A stretch of DNA of 64,000 nucleotides from Oceanisphaera arctica. Its GTDB lineage: Bacteria; Pseudomonadota; Gammaproteobacteria; Enterobacterales; Aeromonadaceae. The position numbers and the translations under genes were made by a program. This document shows positions 55,562 to 64,000 of the stretch, piece by piece. The notes beneath the pieces are model-generated. The model worked only from the letters and a program-made list of their open reading frames with translations, was not told the DNA's origin and ran no database searches. The DNA lies in the NCBI RefSeq assembly GCF_002936955.1, contig NZ_MPZM01000005.1:1-64000 (forward strand), given 5' to 3'. How positions within the stretch are numbered: position 1 is the stretch's first letter; every line of letters begins with the position of its first letter.

Positions 55562-55849
55562 TTATCCACTACAAGCCCCGCGCTTTCTTCAAAAAACCCA
55601 CATTCTGTGTCTTTACTCTAATGTCGCTGCTATCGTTCAGATATCGGGCGATGATTTGTTATATCTTTTTTCAAGCATTTGATTTTAAAGTACTTATTTT
55701 TTGGTTACTTTTTTGCCGTCTTATCGGAGAAGCCTGCCCTGACTGGCTTCTCACCGGTTTTGGGTAGGTAATCCACAACCTTATCCACAGAAATGGTGGA
55801 TAAGTATGCTTAACCCTGATGCCACAAGGCTCAGGCCCGTTGTGCATAA
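55562..55849. other. Cluster of DnaA-box-like sequences in a gene-free region
   Basis: Between tRNA-Asn and the nagE terminator lie TTATCCACT (55562), TAATCCACA (55769), TTATCCACA (55781, perfect), TTATCCACC (inverted, 55795-55803) and TTATGCACA (inverted, 55841-55849). An AT-rich stretch (55670-55710) lies between. The overall gap 55539-56021 has no gene I accept. This might titrate DnaA (datA-like). Confidence 0.5.
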
Positions 55850-56021
55850 CATTTTGAGTCTCATTCTCCACCGAACACCCGATTGACAGCCTGAAAATTC
55901 TGGCTGCAGCATTTCCGCCAGCGCCGCCGAACAATTGCAGTTAACGGGCACATTGCGGCTTGCATATGCTGACTTAAACTGTTTTTTCAAGTTGTTTGCT
56001 TTACTTATGCCCTGAAATAAT

Positions 56022-56058
56022 AAAAAACGGGGCCAACCGCCGTCAGCCCCGTTTTAAA
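56022..56058 (-). terminator. Terminator after nagE
   Basis: Minus strand: AAAACGGGGC, 13-base loop, GCCCCGTTTTTT. Confidence 0.85.
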
Positions 56059-56113
56059 TGACCCTGTATTCCGCAGTTTTCGGCATCAAGGCCTTATTGT
56101 CATAGATTAGCCG

Positions 56114-57616
56114 TCAGGGCTTTGTCGTCAGCGCCCTGATATCGGCGGCCAGCATGTCAGCCTGAGGGCCGACAATCAGCTGCAGGTTCTGCTTACCAAG
56201 CTTCACCATGCCGGTGACCCCCAGTTCCGTCAGCCGGACTTCGTCGACCCGACTTGGGTCCTTGATGGTCAACCGCACCCGGGTAATGCAGGCGTCGATA
56301 TGCTCCAGGTTGTCCGCTCCGCCCAGAGCCGCCAGATACTCCGTCGCCAGCTCGCCCGGCTCGATGGCCGCCTTATCACCGTCAACAAGCCGGGGCTCCT
56401 CCTCCCGTCCCGGTGTCTTGAGGTTGAATATCCGGATGGCGAAGTAAAAGGTGAAAAAATAAAGGATGGCGAACACCACGCCGATCACCACCAGCGCCCA
56501 GGGCCGGGTGGCCTGTTCCCAGTTCAGCACCAGATCAAACAGACCGGCAGAAAAACCAAAACCATGCAGCACACCGAACAGGTTGGCCACTACCAGCGCC
56601 AACCCGGTCAGCAGCGCATGCAGCGCATAGAGCAAGGGGGCCAGAAACAGGAAAGCGAACTCCAGCGGCTCGGTAATGCCGGTCAATAACGACGTCACCG
56701 CCAGTGACAATAACAGGCCGCCCACCTGAGCACGTTTCCCCCTGTGTGCGGTCAATATCATGGCCAGAGCTGCGGCCGGCAGGCCGAAGATCATGACCGG
56801 ATAAAAACCGGCCATAAAGACCCCGGCTGTCGGGTCGCCGGCAAAGAACCGATGCAGGTCACCCCGGGTTACCTCGGTGGCCAACCCGGCGATCACACCG
56901 CCGTCCACACCAGGCACGGGGCCGCCCACCGTGAGGGTCTGTACCAACGCCGGATCCAGACACAACTGTTGCAGCTTGCCCGCTGCCTCATAACTCAGCT
57001 GCAGGCAATCGCCCCAACCAAACCAGACAAGGCTGCTCAGCACCTGATGCAGTCCTATCGGGATCAGCCCACGGTTGAGCAGACCATATAGAAACTGGCC
57101 GAACGCCCCCAGGGTGGGGATGGCCATGCCGACACTGTCGACGGCCTGCTGCAACAGGGGCCAGACAACACCAGCTATAAAGGCCACCAGCAATGCGAAG
57201 AACCCGGTCATGATGGGCACCAGCCGCTTGCCGCCGAAGAAGGCCAGGTAAGCGGGCAGCCGTACCCGATGAAAACGGTTATAGCTGTGGCCGGCGATGA
57301 TGCCGGCGATAATGCCGCCGAAGAAGGACAGGTCGATATCGCTGTTGATGCCGTTAGTGGCACCGGTCAGCACAAAATAACCGACAGCGCCGGCCAGGGC
57401 GGCGGCACCGGCGTCATCCCGCGTCAGGCCCACCGCTATGGCCAGACCAAACAGCAGCGGCAATTGATTAAAAATGGCCGCCCCCGCCCCGGAAATAAAG
57501 GCGATATCCAGCAAATCCGGCTGCCCCAGACGCAACAGCAGGGCCGCCACCGGCAGGGTTGCTATGGGTAACAGCAGCGCCTTGCCCAGTTTCTGTAAGT
57601 ATCCCGGCACATTCAC
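56114..57616 (-). CDS. nagE: PTS N-acetylglucosamine-specific EIICB
   Basis: NagE imports and phosphorylates GlcNAc. The 500-residue protein has the EIIC domain (about 1-385; LPIATLPVAALLLRLGQPDL, GVTEPLEF-like ITEPLEFAFLFLAPLLY) and an EIIB domain (about 420-500) with the phosphorylated Cys in IDACITRVRLT. The EIIA domain found in E. coli NagE is absent, so phosphate must come from a separate EIIA such as Crr. Start is GTG at 57616 after AAGGAG; upstream codons to 57715 are rejected. Divergent from nagBA. Confidence 0.93.
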   Translation of the reverse strand: MNVPGYLQKLGKALLLPIATLPVAALLLRLGQPDLLDIAFISGAGAAIFNQLPLLFGLAIAVGLTRDDAGAAALAGAVGYFVLTGATNGINSDIDLSFFGGIIAGIIAGHSYNRFHRVRLPAYLAFFGGKRLVPIMTGFFALLVAFIAGVVWPLLQQAVDSVGMAIPTLGAFGQFLYGLLNRGLIPIGLHQVLSSLVWFGWGDCLQLSYEAAGKLQQLCLDPALVQTLTVGGPVPGVDGGVIAGLATEVTRGDLHRFFAGDPTAGVFMAGFYPVMIFGLPAAALAMILTAHRGKRAQVGGLLLSLAVTSLLTGITEPLEFAFLFLAPLLYALHALLTGLALVVANLFGVLHGFGFSAGLFDLVLNWEQATRPWALVVIGVVFAILYFFTFYFAIRIFNLKTPGREEEPRLVDGDKAAIEPGELATEYLAALGGADNLEHIDACITRVRLTIKDPSRVDEVRLTELGVTGMVKLGKQNLQLIVGPQADMLAADIRALTTKP

Positions 57617-57735
57617 GACAGATCTCCTTAATTGCAATATGGGCGCGCCAGCATGCTTCACGCTGACCAGAATCCTGCTGAGGCCGCCATTCGAAATATG
57701 GTAGGCTTTCGGCATATCACCACGAGAAACCAGCC

Positions 57736-58539
57736 ATGCGTTTAATCCCTTTCGCCAGCGCGGGCCAGGTCAGCCACTGGGCCGCACATTATATTGCCGA
57801 TAGCATCAATGCCTTTGCGCCCACAGCCGACCGCCCCTTTGTACTCGGGCTGCCCACCGGCAGCACACCACTGGCCACCTATCGGGAACTGGTGGCTCTA
57901 CATCGGGTAGGAAAGCTCAGTTTCCGCCATGTGGTTACCTTCAATATGGACGAATACGTCGGACTCTCGCCAGAACATCCGCAAAGCTATCACTACTTTA
58001 TGTACGAAAATCTGTTCAAACATGTGGATATCAACCCGGCGCACATCCATATTCCGGACGGCCAGGCCGACGATCTGGAGGCCGAATGTCACCGCTATGA
58101 AGCCGCCATCCGCCACTATGGCGGTATTCATCTGTTTATGGGGGGGGTAGGCAGCAACGGTCATATCGCCTTCAATGAGCCCATGTCGCCTTTCGACTCT
58201 CGTACCCACATCAGTACCCTGACCGAGGCCACCCGGCAGGACAATGCCCGCTTTTTCGACCATGACCCGGGGTTGGTGCCAACTACGGCAGTGACCATAG
58301 GCCTGGGTACCCTGCTGGAGGCGGAAGAAGTCATGATACTGGTGACCGGCCAGCACAAGGCGCAGGTCCTGCGGGCGGCGGTGGAAGAAAGCGTCAACCC
58401 GGACTGGCCGATATCGTGTCTGCAGCTGCATGCCCGCTGCTTGGTGGTGTGCGACGCCGACGCCCGCATGGCGCTAAAGCCAAACACCCTGACCGGGTTT
58501 GCACGGCAAGAACATTCCCCCCTCGAGTATCTGGAGTAA
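57736..58539 (+). CDS. nagB: Glucosamine-6-phosphate deaminase
   Basis: NagB converts glucosamine-6-phosphate to fructose-6-phosphate and ammonia. The 267-residue protein has [37 protein letters not shown] (core NMDEYVGL), [14 protein letters not shown] and the catalytic region of the allosteric hexameric type. It is the first gene of nagBA, divergent from nagE. Confidence 0.97.
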   Translation: MRLIPFASAGQVSHWAAHYIADSINAFAPTADRPFVLGLPTGSTPLATYRELVALHRVGKLSFRHVVTFNMDEYVGLSPEHPQSYHYFMYENLFKHVDINPAHIHIPDGQADDLEAECHRYEAAIRHYGGIHLFMGGVGSNGHIAFNEPMSPFDSRTHISTLTEATRQDNARFFDHDPGLVPTTAVTIGLGTLLEAEEVMILVTGQHKAQVLRAAVEESVNPDWPISCLQLHARCLVVCDADARMALKPNTLTGFARQEHSPLEYLE

Positions 58540-58547
58540 GCGTATCC

Positions 58548-59690
58548 ATGTTTGCCCTGACCGATTGCACCCTGTTCGACGGCGAGCAACTGCTCGAAGA
58601 CATGGCCTTGGTGATAAAGCAAGATCGCATTGTTGCCATTCAGCCCCAGGCGACGCTTGCCGCAGACCTGCCCCGTCACTCGCTGAACGGCGCCCTGCTC
58701 AGCGCCGGCTTCATCGACTTGCAACTGAATGGCTGTGGCGGGGTCATGTTTAATGACGACATCAGCAGTACCACCCTGGAGACCATGCACAGGACCAACC
58801 TGAAGTCCGGCACCACCAGCTTTCTGCCGACGCTGATCACCTCCCCCGACCGGGATATGCAGCAGGCGGTCAGGGTCACCCGGAACTACATGGCCCGGCA
58901 TCAACATCGGGTGCCGGGGCTGCATCTGGAAGGCCCCTACACCAACCTCAAGCGCAAGGGTATTCATCCGGCGGCGCAGATCCGGCCGTTGGACGAACCC
59001 ATGCTGGACTTTTTATGCCGCCATGCGGCGGTGATCGCCAAAATCACCCTGGCCCCCGAGTGCAACAGCCCGGCGCATATTCGCCGCCTGAAAGAGGCCG
59101 GTATTCTGGTGGCCATGGGCCATACCGCCGCCAGTTATGACGAGGCCATGGCTGGCTTTGACGCCGGTATCGGCTTTGCCACCCACCTCTACAATGCCAT
59201 GACCCCTACCCTCAACGGCCGGGAGCCCGGAGCCGTTGGCGCCGTGTTCGATAACGACAGTATCTATGCCGGCATTATAGTGGACGGTTTTCATGTCCAT
59301 GATGCCAATGTGCGACTGGCACACCAGGTACTGGGCCCGCGTCTGTGCCTGGTGACCGATGCCACTGCCGCCGCCGGTGCCGGCCCCGAGCTGACCCAGT
59401 TCGACTTTTGCGGCACCACCGTCCTGGTGCGCGATGGCCGCTGTGTGGACCAGCATGGTACACTCGGCGGCTCGGCGCTGACCATGATAGAAGGGGTCAG
59501 GAACCTGGTTGAACGAGTCGGGCTACCGCTGGAAGAAGCGCTGCGCATGGCCAGCCTCTATCCGGCCCGGGCCCTGGGTCTCGACCATGAACTCGGCTCC
59601 ATTGCCGTCGGCAAGGTGGCCAATCTGGTGGTGCTGAACAAGCAACTGGACGTCACAGCCACCCTGGTCAACGGCCGGTTCAGCACCTGA
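58548..59690 (+). CDS. nagA: N-acetylglucosamine-6-phosphate deacetylase
   Basis: NagA removes acetate from GlcNAc-6-phosphate. The 380-residue amidohydrolase has GFIDLQLNGCGGVMFND, LHLEGPYTNLKRKG (metal Glu), MGHTAASYDEA (His) and LVTDATAAAGA (catalytic Asp). The start MFALTDCTLFDG lies 8 bases after the nagB stop with GGAGTAAG upstream. Confidence 0.96.
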   Translation: MFALTDCTLFDGEQLLEDMALVIKQDRIVAIQPQATLAADLPRHSLNGALLSAGFIDLQLNGCGGVMFNDDISSTTLETMHRTNLKSGTTSFLPTLITSPDRDMQQAVRVTRNYMARHQHRVPGLHLEGPYTNLKRKGIHPAAQIRPLDEPMLDFLCRHAAVIAKITLAPECNSPAHIRRLKEAGILVAMGHTAASYDEAMAGFDAGIGFATHLYNAMTPTLNGREPGAVGAVFDNDSIYAGIIVDGFHVHDANVRLAHQVLGPRLCLVTDATAAAGAGPELTQFDFCGTTVLVRDGRCVDQHGTLGGSALTMIEGVRNLVERVGLPLEEALRMASLYPARALGLDHELGSIAVGKVANLVVLNKQLDVTATLVNGRFST

Positions 59691-59718
59691 CGTTATCACC
59701 GATCATCGAGTCCAACAT

Positions 59719-60039
59719 ATGAACAAATTGGTATACAGCACAGATCCCGACTGGCAGGCCAAACAGGCCGATGCCGCGGCTTCCACCGACAGCCCCTTCC
59801 CCGACGACGGCGTGGTGCGCCTGCGCCGCGAAACCAAGGGCCGCAAGGGCGCCGGGGTGATCTGCGTGTACGGCGTGCCTAAAGAGCAGGTGGGCACAGT
59901 CGCCAAGCAGCTGAAAAAACAGCTGGGCACCGGCGGCGCGGTGAAGAAAGGCGTGATCGAAATTCAGGGCGACCGCCTGGAGCAGGTCAGCGCCCTGCTG
60001 ACCAAAGCCGGACTGAAAGTGAAAAAGGTCGGCGGTTAG
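59719..60039 (+). CDS. yciH: SUI1/eIF1-like translation factor YciH
   Basis: The 106-residue protein has an N-terminal YciH start (KLVYSTDPDWQ) and a SUI1 domain (VVRLRRETKGRKGAGVICVY; KKGVIEIQGDRLEQV). In E. coli YciH inhibits translation initiation under stress. It stands alone between nagA and the manganese riboswitch. Confidence 0.93.
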   Translation: MNKLVYSTDPDWQAKQADAAASTDSPFPDDGVVRLRRETKGRKGAGVICVYGVPKEQVGTVAKQLKKQLGTGGAVKKGVIEIQGDRLEQVSALLTKAGLKVKKVGG

Positions 60040-60084
60040 TTCCGCCTTGATTTTCACGTTTCTGCCGCTAAAATACTCGGCTCC

Positions 60085-60246
60085 TGCACAAGGGGGAGTA
60101 GTCTCTCGCCGAAAGGCGAGACGGTCGTCAACATAATTGGTGCAAAATCACCATGGTGGCCGTGACCAGGGTTGTCTTTGTCGAGACACCGTTGGTTTGA
60201 CGAGACCTTTGACAGGCTGATGCCGATACCGGGGACGGGCGGCATA
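60085..60246 (+). promoter_or_regulatory. yybP-ykoY manganese riboswitch
   Basis: Conserved pieces are CAAGGGGGAGTAG (start), the stem-loop CTCGCCGAAAGGCGAG, and the end ATACCGGGGACGGGCGGCAT. This order matches the yybP-ykoY class, which binds Mn2+ and increases expression of manganese exporters. The downstream gene is a TMEM165/GDT1-type exporter, the usual partner, which supports the call. Confidence 0.85.
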
Positions 60247-60290
60247 GCCTGCTCATTGGTTGTCAACACCCTGTCCCCCTGGTAGATACT

Positions 60291-60848
60291 GTGGAAGCCC
60301 TGACCACCTCGACCCTTGCGGTCGCCATTGCCGAAATCGGCGATAAAACCCAGCTGCTCGCCCTGGTGCTGAGCTGCCGTTTCAGAAAGCCTCTGCCCAT
60401 TATTGTTGGCATCCTGGCCGCTACCCTGCTCAACCACGGCCTCGCCGGCTCTGTGGGTGTCTGGATACAGCACTGGCTGGATCCACTCTGGCTGCAATAT
60501 CTGCTGGCCGCCTCCTTCTTCGCCATGGCGCTGTGGATGTTGATCCCCGACAAGCTGGACGACGAAGACAGTCAGCTGCGCCGTTACGGGCCCTTTATCA
60601 CCACTTTCGTGCTGTTCTTTATTGCGGAGATGGGCGACAAGACCCAGCTCGCCACCGTGCTGCTGGCGGCCCGTTTCGTGGACGACTTCTGGCTGGTGGT
60701 AGCCGGCACCACCCTCGGCATGATGGCCGCCAACGTGCCTGTGGTGTTACTCGGCAAGAAAGGCGCCGAACGCATTCCCATGCGATGGATTCACGGCGTC
60801 AGCGCCTTGCTCTTTCTGGTGTTGGGTATCACCACCCTGTGGTGGTAG
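60291..60848 (+). CDS. mntX: TMEM165/GDT1 family manganese exporter
   Basis: The 185-residue inner-membrane protein has six helices in two repeats, each with the cation motif E-x-G-D-K-T: AIAEIGDKTQLLAL (about 14-27) and IAEMGDKTQLATVL (about 111-124). Related MntX proteins export Mn2+. The start is GTG at 60291 with a weak ribosome-binding site, and the riboswitch upstream supplies Mn2+ control. Confidence 0.92.
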   Translation: MEALTTSTLAVAIAEIGDKTQLLALVLSCRFRKPLPIIVGILAATLLNHGLAGSVGVWIQHWLDPLWLQYLLAASFFAMALWMLIPDKLDDEDSQLRRYGPFITTFVLFFIAEMGDKTQLATVLLAARFVDDFWLVVAGTTLGMMAANVPVVLLGKKGAERIPMRWIHGVSALLFLVLGITTLWW

Positions 60849-60860
60849 GCCGGCGCGGCA

Positions 60861-61031
60861 ATGGTAAGCGTTCACCCGCATAGCATTGACAGCAAAAATG
60901 AGGCAGAGCGCGCATTACGCGGCTATGTGCTGTGGCGCAAGGGCAGCTATGGTGTCTGGTCCCAGCGTGGGGAGTTGTTTCGACAGCACATTCTGTCGTT
61001 GGTAGAAACCGCTAAGCGGCTGAGCTGCTGA
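60861..61031 (+). pseudogene. IS66-family transposase C-terminal remnant
   Basis: A 56-codon frame contains NEAERALRGYVLWRKGSYGV then WSQRGELFRQHILSLVETAK. This resembles the C-terminal domain of IS66 TnpC (ERALR..V.WRK.S.G..S..G..F.ERILT). Only this piece remains. It sits where GC-rich core sequence gives way to the AT-rich LuxE/LuxC operon. Confidence 0.6.
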
Positions 61032-61272
61032 GCTGCTGTCCTCAGCAGTGGCTGCGAACCATAGTGCCGGCCTGTATCGAGAAGACGGATTACCCCATTC
61101 CGGCAGCATTGTCCCCGTCAAGTTAGTCTCGGTGAAGAGTTACTGCTGCGCAGTGATTTGTTACACTTGGCGCCATATCATATGGCATTTCGACCATAAA
61201 TTAGTCTCTACCAGACCCGGCGCCTTAATGTCAGTCAGAGCGTATTTTAATGAAAAAAAATGGAGTGATGAA

Positions 61273-62349
61273 ATGGAACAAAACATGATGGAACGTACAC
61301 TTCGTTTTGTGAGTCAATCAAATAGTTCAGATACAGAGTTTGATGAACAAGCTCTCGCACTGTTTAGATATCAATTTGAATATAATTTACCCTATCAATC
61401 TTATTGTCGAGCGAAAGGAAAAACGCCCAGGTTAGTCAAACGCTGGCAGGACATTCCAGCCGTGCCCATTGATGCATTTAAGCAAGTCAGCCTGAGCTGC
61501 AGTGTTCCCAATGAAAAGACTGTTGTTTTTATGACCAGCGGAACGACAACAGGTAATCGGGGAAAGCACTACCACCCTAGCTTAGAAGTGTATAATTTAT
61601 CGACCATTAAACATTTTAAAGAACGTTTTATGGCACCCTGTGATCAGTTGCCTATGGGTATTTTATTCCCAACTCCCACCACACTGCCTAACTCTTCACT
61701 TGCGCATTATTTAGCATTAGTCGCTAAAGAATTCAGCAATCAGGATAGTGATTATTTTATCGATGACTTGGGCCTGCAAATTGATAAATTAATACTAGAG
61801 CTGGAACGACGTGAAGCAGACAATAAACCCTATGCGCTACTGGGTGCTTCTTTTAGTTTTGTTCATTTATTTGAAGCCTTAGCAGAAAAAAATCGCAAAT
61901 TTTCCTTACCTAAAGGCAGTAAATTACTCGATACAGGTGGCTACAAAAATCAATCAGCAGAACTAGATGCCGAACACTTTTATCAGCAGATGCATGACTA
62001 CCTTGGGGTCGAGCGACAGAACTGCATCAATATGTTTGGAATGACTGAATTAAGCACGCAACTGTACAACAACGGCAGCGAAGTGCTTCCCTCAGTAATG
62101 TCAGGCCCCCATTGGATTAAAACAAGAGTCGTTCACCCTGCCACAGGGGAAGATATGCCCGAAGGAGAGCCGGGAGTGCTGATCCAGGTTGATTTAGCAA
62201 ACTACAACTCGGTTTCTTCCATTTTGACAGAAGATATGGGCGTAAAAAAAGACAACGGATTTATATTTTTGGGAAGGGTTCAAGGGGCCGATGCGAAAGG
62301 TTGCTCTCTGGCGCTTGATGAATTTATTCGCTCGGTAAAGGTACAATAA
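61273..62349 (+). CDS. LuxE/PaaK-like acyl-protein synthetase
   Basis: The 358-residue protein belongs to the LuxE acyl-protein synthetase family (PF04443 type). It has an AMP-binding-like MTSGTTTGNRGKHY, KLLDTGGYKN, INMFGMTELSTQLYNN and a C-terminal FIFLGRVQGADAKGCSLALD. LuxE activates fatty acids with ATP and passes them to LuxC. The start at 61273 is chosen because GGAG lies 7 bases upstream; ATG 61228 is the alternative. The next gene is a LuxC homologue 1 base after the stop. The region is AT-rich, unlike the core. No luciferase gene is visible. Confidence 0.87.
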   Translation: MEQNMMERTLRFVSQSNSSDTEFDEQALALFRYQFEYNLPYQSYCRAKGKTPRLVKRWQDIPAVPIDAFKQVSLSCSVPNEKTVVFMTSGTTTGNRGKHYHPSLEVYNLSTIKHFKERFMAPCDQLPMGILFPTPTTLPNSSLAHYLALVAKEFSNQDSDYFIDDLGLQIDKLILELERREADNKPYALLGASFSFVHLFEALAEKNRKFSLPKGSKLLDTGGYKNQSAELDAEHFYQQMHDYLGVERQNCINMFGMTELSTQLYNNGSEVLPSVMSGPHWIKTRVVHPATGEDMPEGEPGVLIQVDLANYNSVSSILTEDMGVKKDNGFIFLGRVQGADAKGCSLALDEFIRSVKVQ

Positions 62350-62350
62350 A

Positions 62351-63802
62351 ATGATAGAAAGAGCGGGATTTATTCCGCAATTGGCTGAAGATGAAGTTAT
62401 TTACGAAACAATCAACTTTGAAAATAAAGGTGTCAGCTTAAATGTAGAAGTGCCTGCATTAACAGCGGTGCAAATTGGGCACATCATTGAAAAAGTAAAA
62501 AAAACAAGAAATGAAGTATTAACAAAATTTACGGTTGCTGACATGGTGGCAATTGTGGATGAAGTAGTTCATCGCCTATTAGATCGAAATAATGCGTATC
62601 GAAAAAAAGCTGAAAAATTATTGCCGATTGTCACTGGGTATGACGCAGAAATGATCCGCCTCGGTTTGACCTCATCTTTAAAGACATTTAGAAAACCGCA
62701 ATTATTGAAGTTTTTGGTAGAAGATTTTGGAAACCCTATGCTGCTTGATGAATTTCAGCCTGTGACCAAAGGCGGTTATGTGAAAGCAATTGGCCCACAG
62801 TTAATGACACACATATGGGCTGGCAATGTACCTGGGCTCCCTTTATGGAGCCTGGTATCGAGCCTGCTGGTAAAAGGCGGCTCCGTCGGTAAAGTGTCGA
62901 GTTCTGAACCACTATTTGCTGGATGGGTCGCGCAAATGTTAGCTGAGGTAGAGCCAAAACTTAAAGACTGCTTAGCAATCGTATGGTGGCGAGGCGGGGA
63001 TGAAGAAAAAGAAGTACAGCTATTCGAAGCATCCGATGTGGTGCTTGCTTATGGTGGAAATACCTCATTGTCGGCAATGAAGTCTCGCGTACCTGTGACC
63101 ACTCGTTTCTTGCCATATGGGCATAAGATGGCGTTTAGTCTTATCGCTAGCGAAAGCCTGAATGCTCGCAATGCAAAGGAAACCGCTCATCGCGCAGCAT
63201 TTGATGTGATAAATTATGATCAACAAGCTTGCTTTTCACCGCATGCTTTCTTTGTGCAGCGAGGTGGAAGCATATCACCGAAAGATTTTAGTGAATATAT
63301 AGCATGTGAACTTGATAAGTTTGACAAGCGTCATCCCCGGAAAGAGCTTTCCTTCGAGGAAGAAGCCAGCATTGCTTCTTGGAAGCAAAAAGAAGAAATC
63401 AGTTTATTTTCTCGTCTAGATAAGGCGGTATTAAGCAAAGAGTCAGGAAGTTGGACCGTGATTTATGAGCAACTACCAGACTCATTTACACCAAGTCCGT
63501 TAAATCGCACCGTACGGATCATTGAAGTTGATGACTTTGAGCAAGTGATACCTATTCTAATTCCTTATCGAAAGTACTTGCAAACGGCTGGCATTGCGGC
63601 CCACCCTAAAGAGATGTTTAAATTATCGTCAATGCTTGCAGAAGTGGGCGTAACGAGAATTGCATCTATCGGAAAAATGACATCACCGCAAGCAGGTTGG
63701 CACCATGATGGCACTTCAAACTTATTAGACTTGGTGCGTGTAGTAGATATTGAGCACGATGTGGAATACTACGCTGATAAATTTTCGCCGTATAGAAGTT
63801 AA
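62351..63802 (+). CDS. LuxC-like fatty acyl-CoA/acyl-enzyme reductase
   Basis: The 483-residue protein matches the LuxC acyl-CoA reductase family (PF05893 type). It has GNVPGLPLWSLVSSLLVKGG, VWWRGGDEEKEVQLFEASD, VLAYGGNTSLSAMKSRVP and the nucleophile Cys in YDQQACFSPHAFFVQRGG. It would reduce an acyl thioester to aldehyde with NADPH. Together with the LuxE-like protein it forms the two-enzyme fatty-acid reductase core without the LuxD thioesterase. An ABC transporter ATPase gene follows after 10 bases. Confidence 0.88.
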   Translation: MIERAGFIPQLAEDEVIYETINFENKGVSLNVEVPALTAVQIGHIIEKVKKTRNEVLTKFTVADMVAIVDEVVHRLLDRNNAYRKKAEKLLPIVTGYDAEMIRLGLTSSLKTFRKPQLLKFLVEDFGNPMLLDEFQPVTKGGYVKAIGPQLMTHIWAGNVPGLPLWSLVSSLLVKGGSVGKVSSSEPLFAGWVAQMLAEVEPKLKDCLAIVWWRGGDEEKEVQLFEASDVVLAYGGNTSLSAMKSRVPVTTRFLPYGHKMAFSLIASESLNARNAKETAHRAAFDVINYDQQACFSPHAFFVQRGGSISPKDFSEYIACELDKFDKRHPRKELSFEEEASIASWKQKEEISLFSRLDKAVLSKESGSWTVIYEQLPDSFTPSPLNRTVRIIEVDDFEQVIPILIPYRKYLQTAGIAAHPKEMFKLSSMLAEVGVTRIASIGKMTSPQAGWHHDGTSNLLDLVRVVDIEHDVEYYADKFSPYRS

Positions 63803-63812
63803 GAGATATCAA

Positions 63813-64000
63813 ATGGATAGATTACGTATAGAGCAGGTAGCATATAGTTATGGCGAAAAAGCACCCACATTAATCAATATTAACCTGGAAATTAAGCGTG
63901 GAGAATTTCATTGTTTAGTCGGGCGTAGCGGCTGTGGAAAAACATCACTATTAAACATAGCCTCCGGACTGTTAATACCTGACCAAGGCACTGTATACAT
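63813..64000 (+). CDS. ABC transporter ATP-binding protein (partial, runs off the right edge)
   Basis: The first 62 residues are visible. They include LRIEQVAYSYGE, the Walker A motif VGRSGCGKTSLLN and ASGLLIPDQGTVY. This resembles the NitT/TauT-type importer ATPases (SsuB/TauB/ThiZ). It follows the LuxC-like gene closely and is probably in the same operon. Signature and Walker B motifs lie beyond the window. Confidence 0.85.
   Translation, partial: MDRLRIEQVAYSYGEKAPTLININLEIKRGEFHCLVGRSGCGKTSLLNIASGLLIPDQGTVY

Noticed and set aside
55562-55849. DnaA boxes as a chromosomal origin
   Set aside because: No oriC-type gene context (mnmG, mioC, dnaA, rpmH) and no ordered AT-rich unwinding repeats; a titration site or chance cluster is more likely.
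55671-55934. 87-codon minus-strand frame
   Set aside because: No ribosome-binding site, no recognisable domain, and it covers the DnaA-box cluster.

Overview
The window looks like chromosome of a marine or aquatic gammaproteobacterium in or near the Aeromonadaceae (Oceanimonas, Oceanisphaera, Zobellella type). The core is GC-rich. Several blocks follow the enteric/aeromonad order: aroC, prmB and smrB with epmC and yfcL; truA-accD-folC-dedD next to pdxB; nagE facing nagBA; nrdGD. The species call is inference from gene order and protein similarity recalled from memory; no search was run.

Layout. 1-3353: operon for an AttEFGH/FtsX-type ABC exporter, with a lipoprotein running off the left edge. 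About 3.4-9.8 kb: an AT-rich accessory island. It holds an RsbQ-like alpha/beta hydrolase overlapping a PAS-GGDEF diguanylate cyclase, a run of small minus-strand cargo genes (ankyrin, Cys-rich exported, amphi-Trp, DUF3297), attC-like sites, transposase fragments (IS1595, IS4), and finally a truncated tnsA with a Tn7-like transposon end 17 bp from the 3' end of the 4.5S RNA gene ffs. 9.8-20.7 kb: ffs, an SLC13 permease divergent from cysD-cysNC (sulfate activation), then yfcL, an ATP-NAD kinase homologue, epmC, aroC, prmB, smrB, ytfK and sixA. 20.9-31.9 kb: small membrane proteins, a MITE-like element, a universal stress protein, nfsA, regulators, an acyl-CoA synthetase, a TetR/GST pair sharing a palindromic operator, a decayed hybrid-kinase/diguanylate-cyclase pseudogene, tRNA-Ser(GGA) and rnt. 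32-39.6 kb: modF, a 2-Cys peroxiredoxin, a Na+/H+ antiporter-like permease, and a LysR regulator divergent from aguB-aguA (agmatine to putrescine). 39.8-45.1 kb: dedD, folC, accD, truA, a 3' remnant of fimV, and pdxB. 45.2-55.5 kb: pgpB, fabB, mnmC, corA, a deleted nrdD with intact nrdG, creA, uvrB and tRNA-Asn. 55.5-60.9 kb: a cluster of DnaA-box-like sites, nagE/nagBA, yciH, and a yybP-ykoY Mn2+ riboswitch ahead of a TMEM165/GDT1 manganese exporter. 60.9-64 kb: an IS66 remnant, then an AT-rich operon of a LuxE-like acyl-protein synthetase, a LuxC-like acyl-CoA reductase and the start of an ABC transporter ATPase, cut by the right edge.

The most unusual content is in the two AT-rich regions. 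One pairs a hydrolase receptor of the RsbQ/KAI2 type with a c-di-GMP synthase, in an island carrying the relic of a Tn7-like element at ffs. The other is a luciferase-free LuxC/LuxE pair linked to an ABC transporter. Several core genes show decay (nrdD, fimV, the two-component/GGDEF gene).
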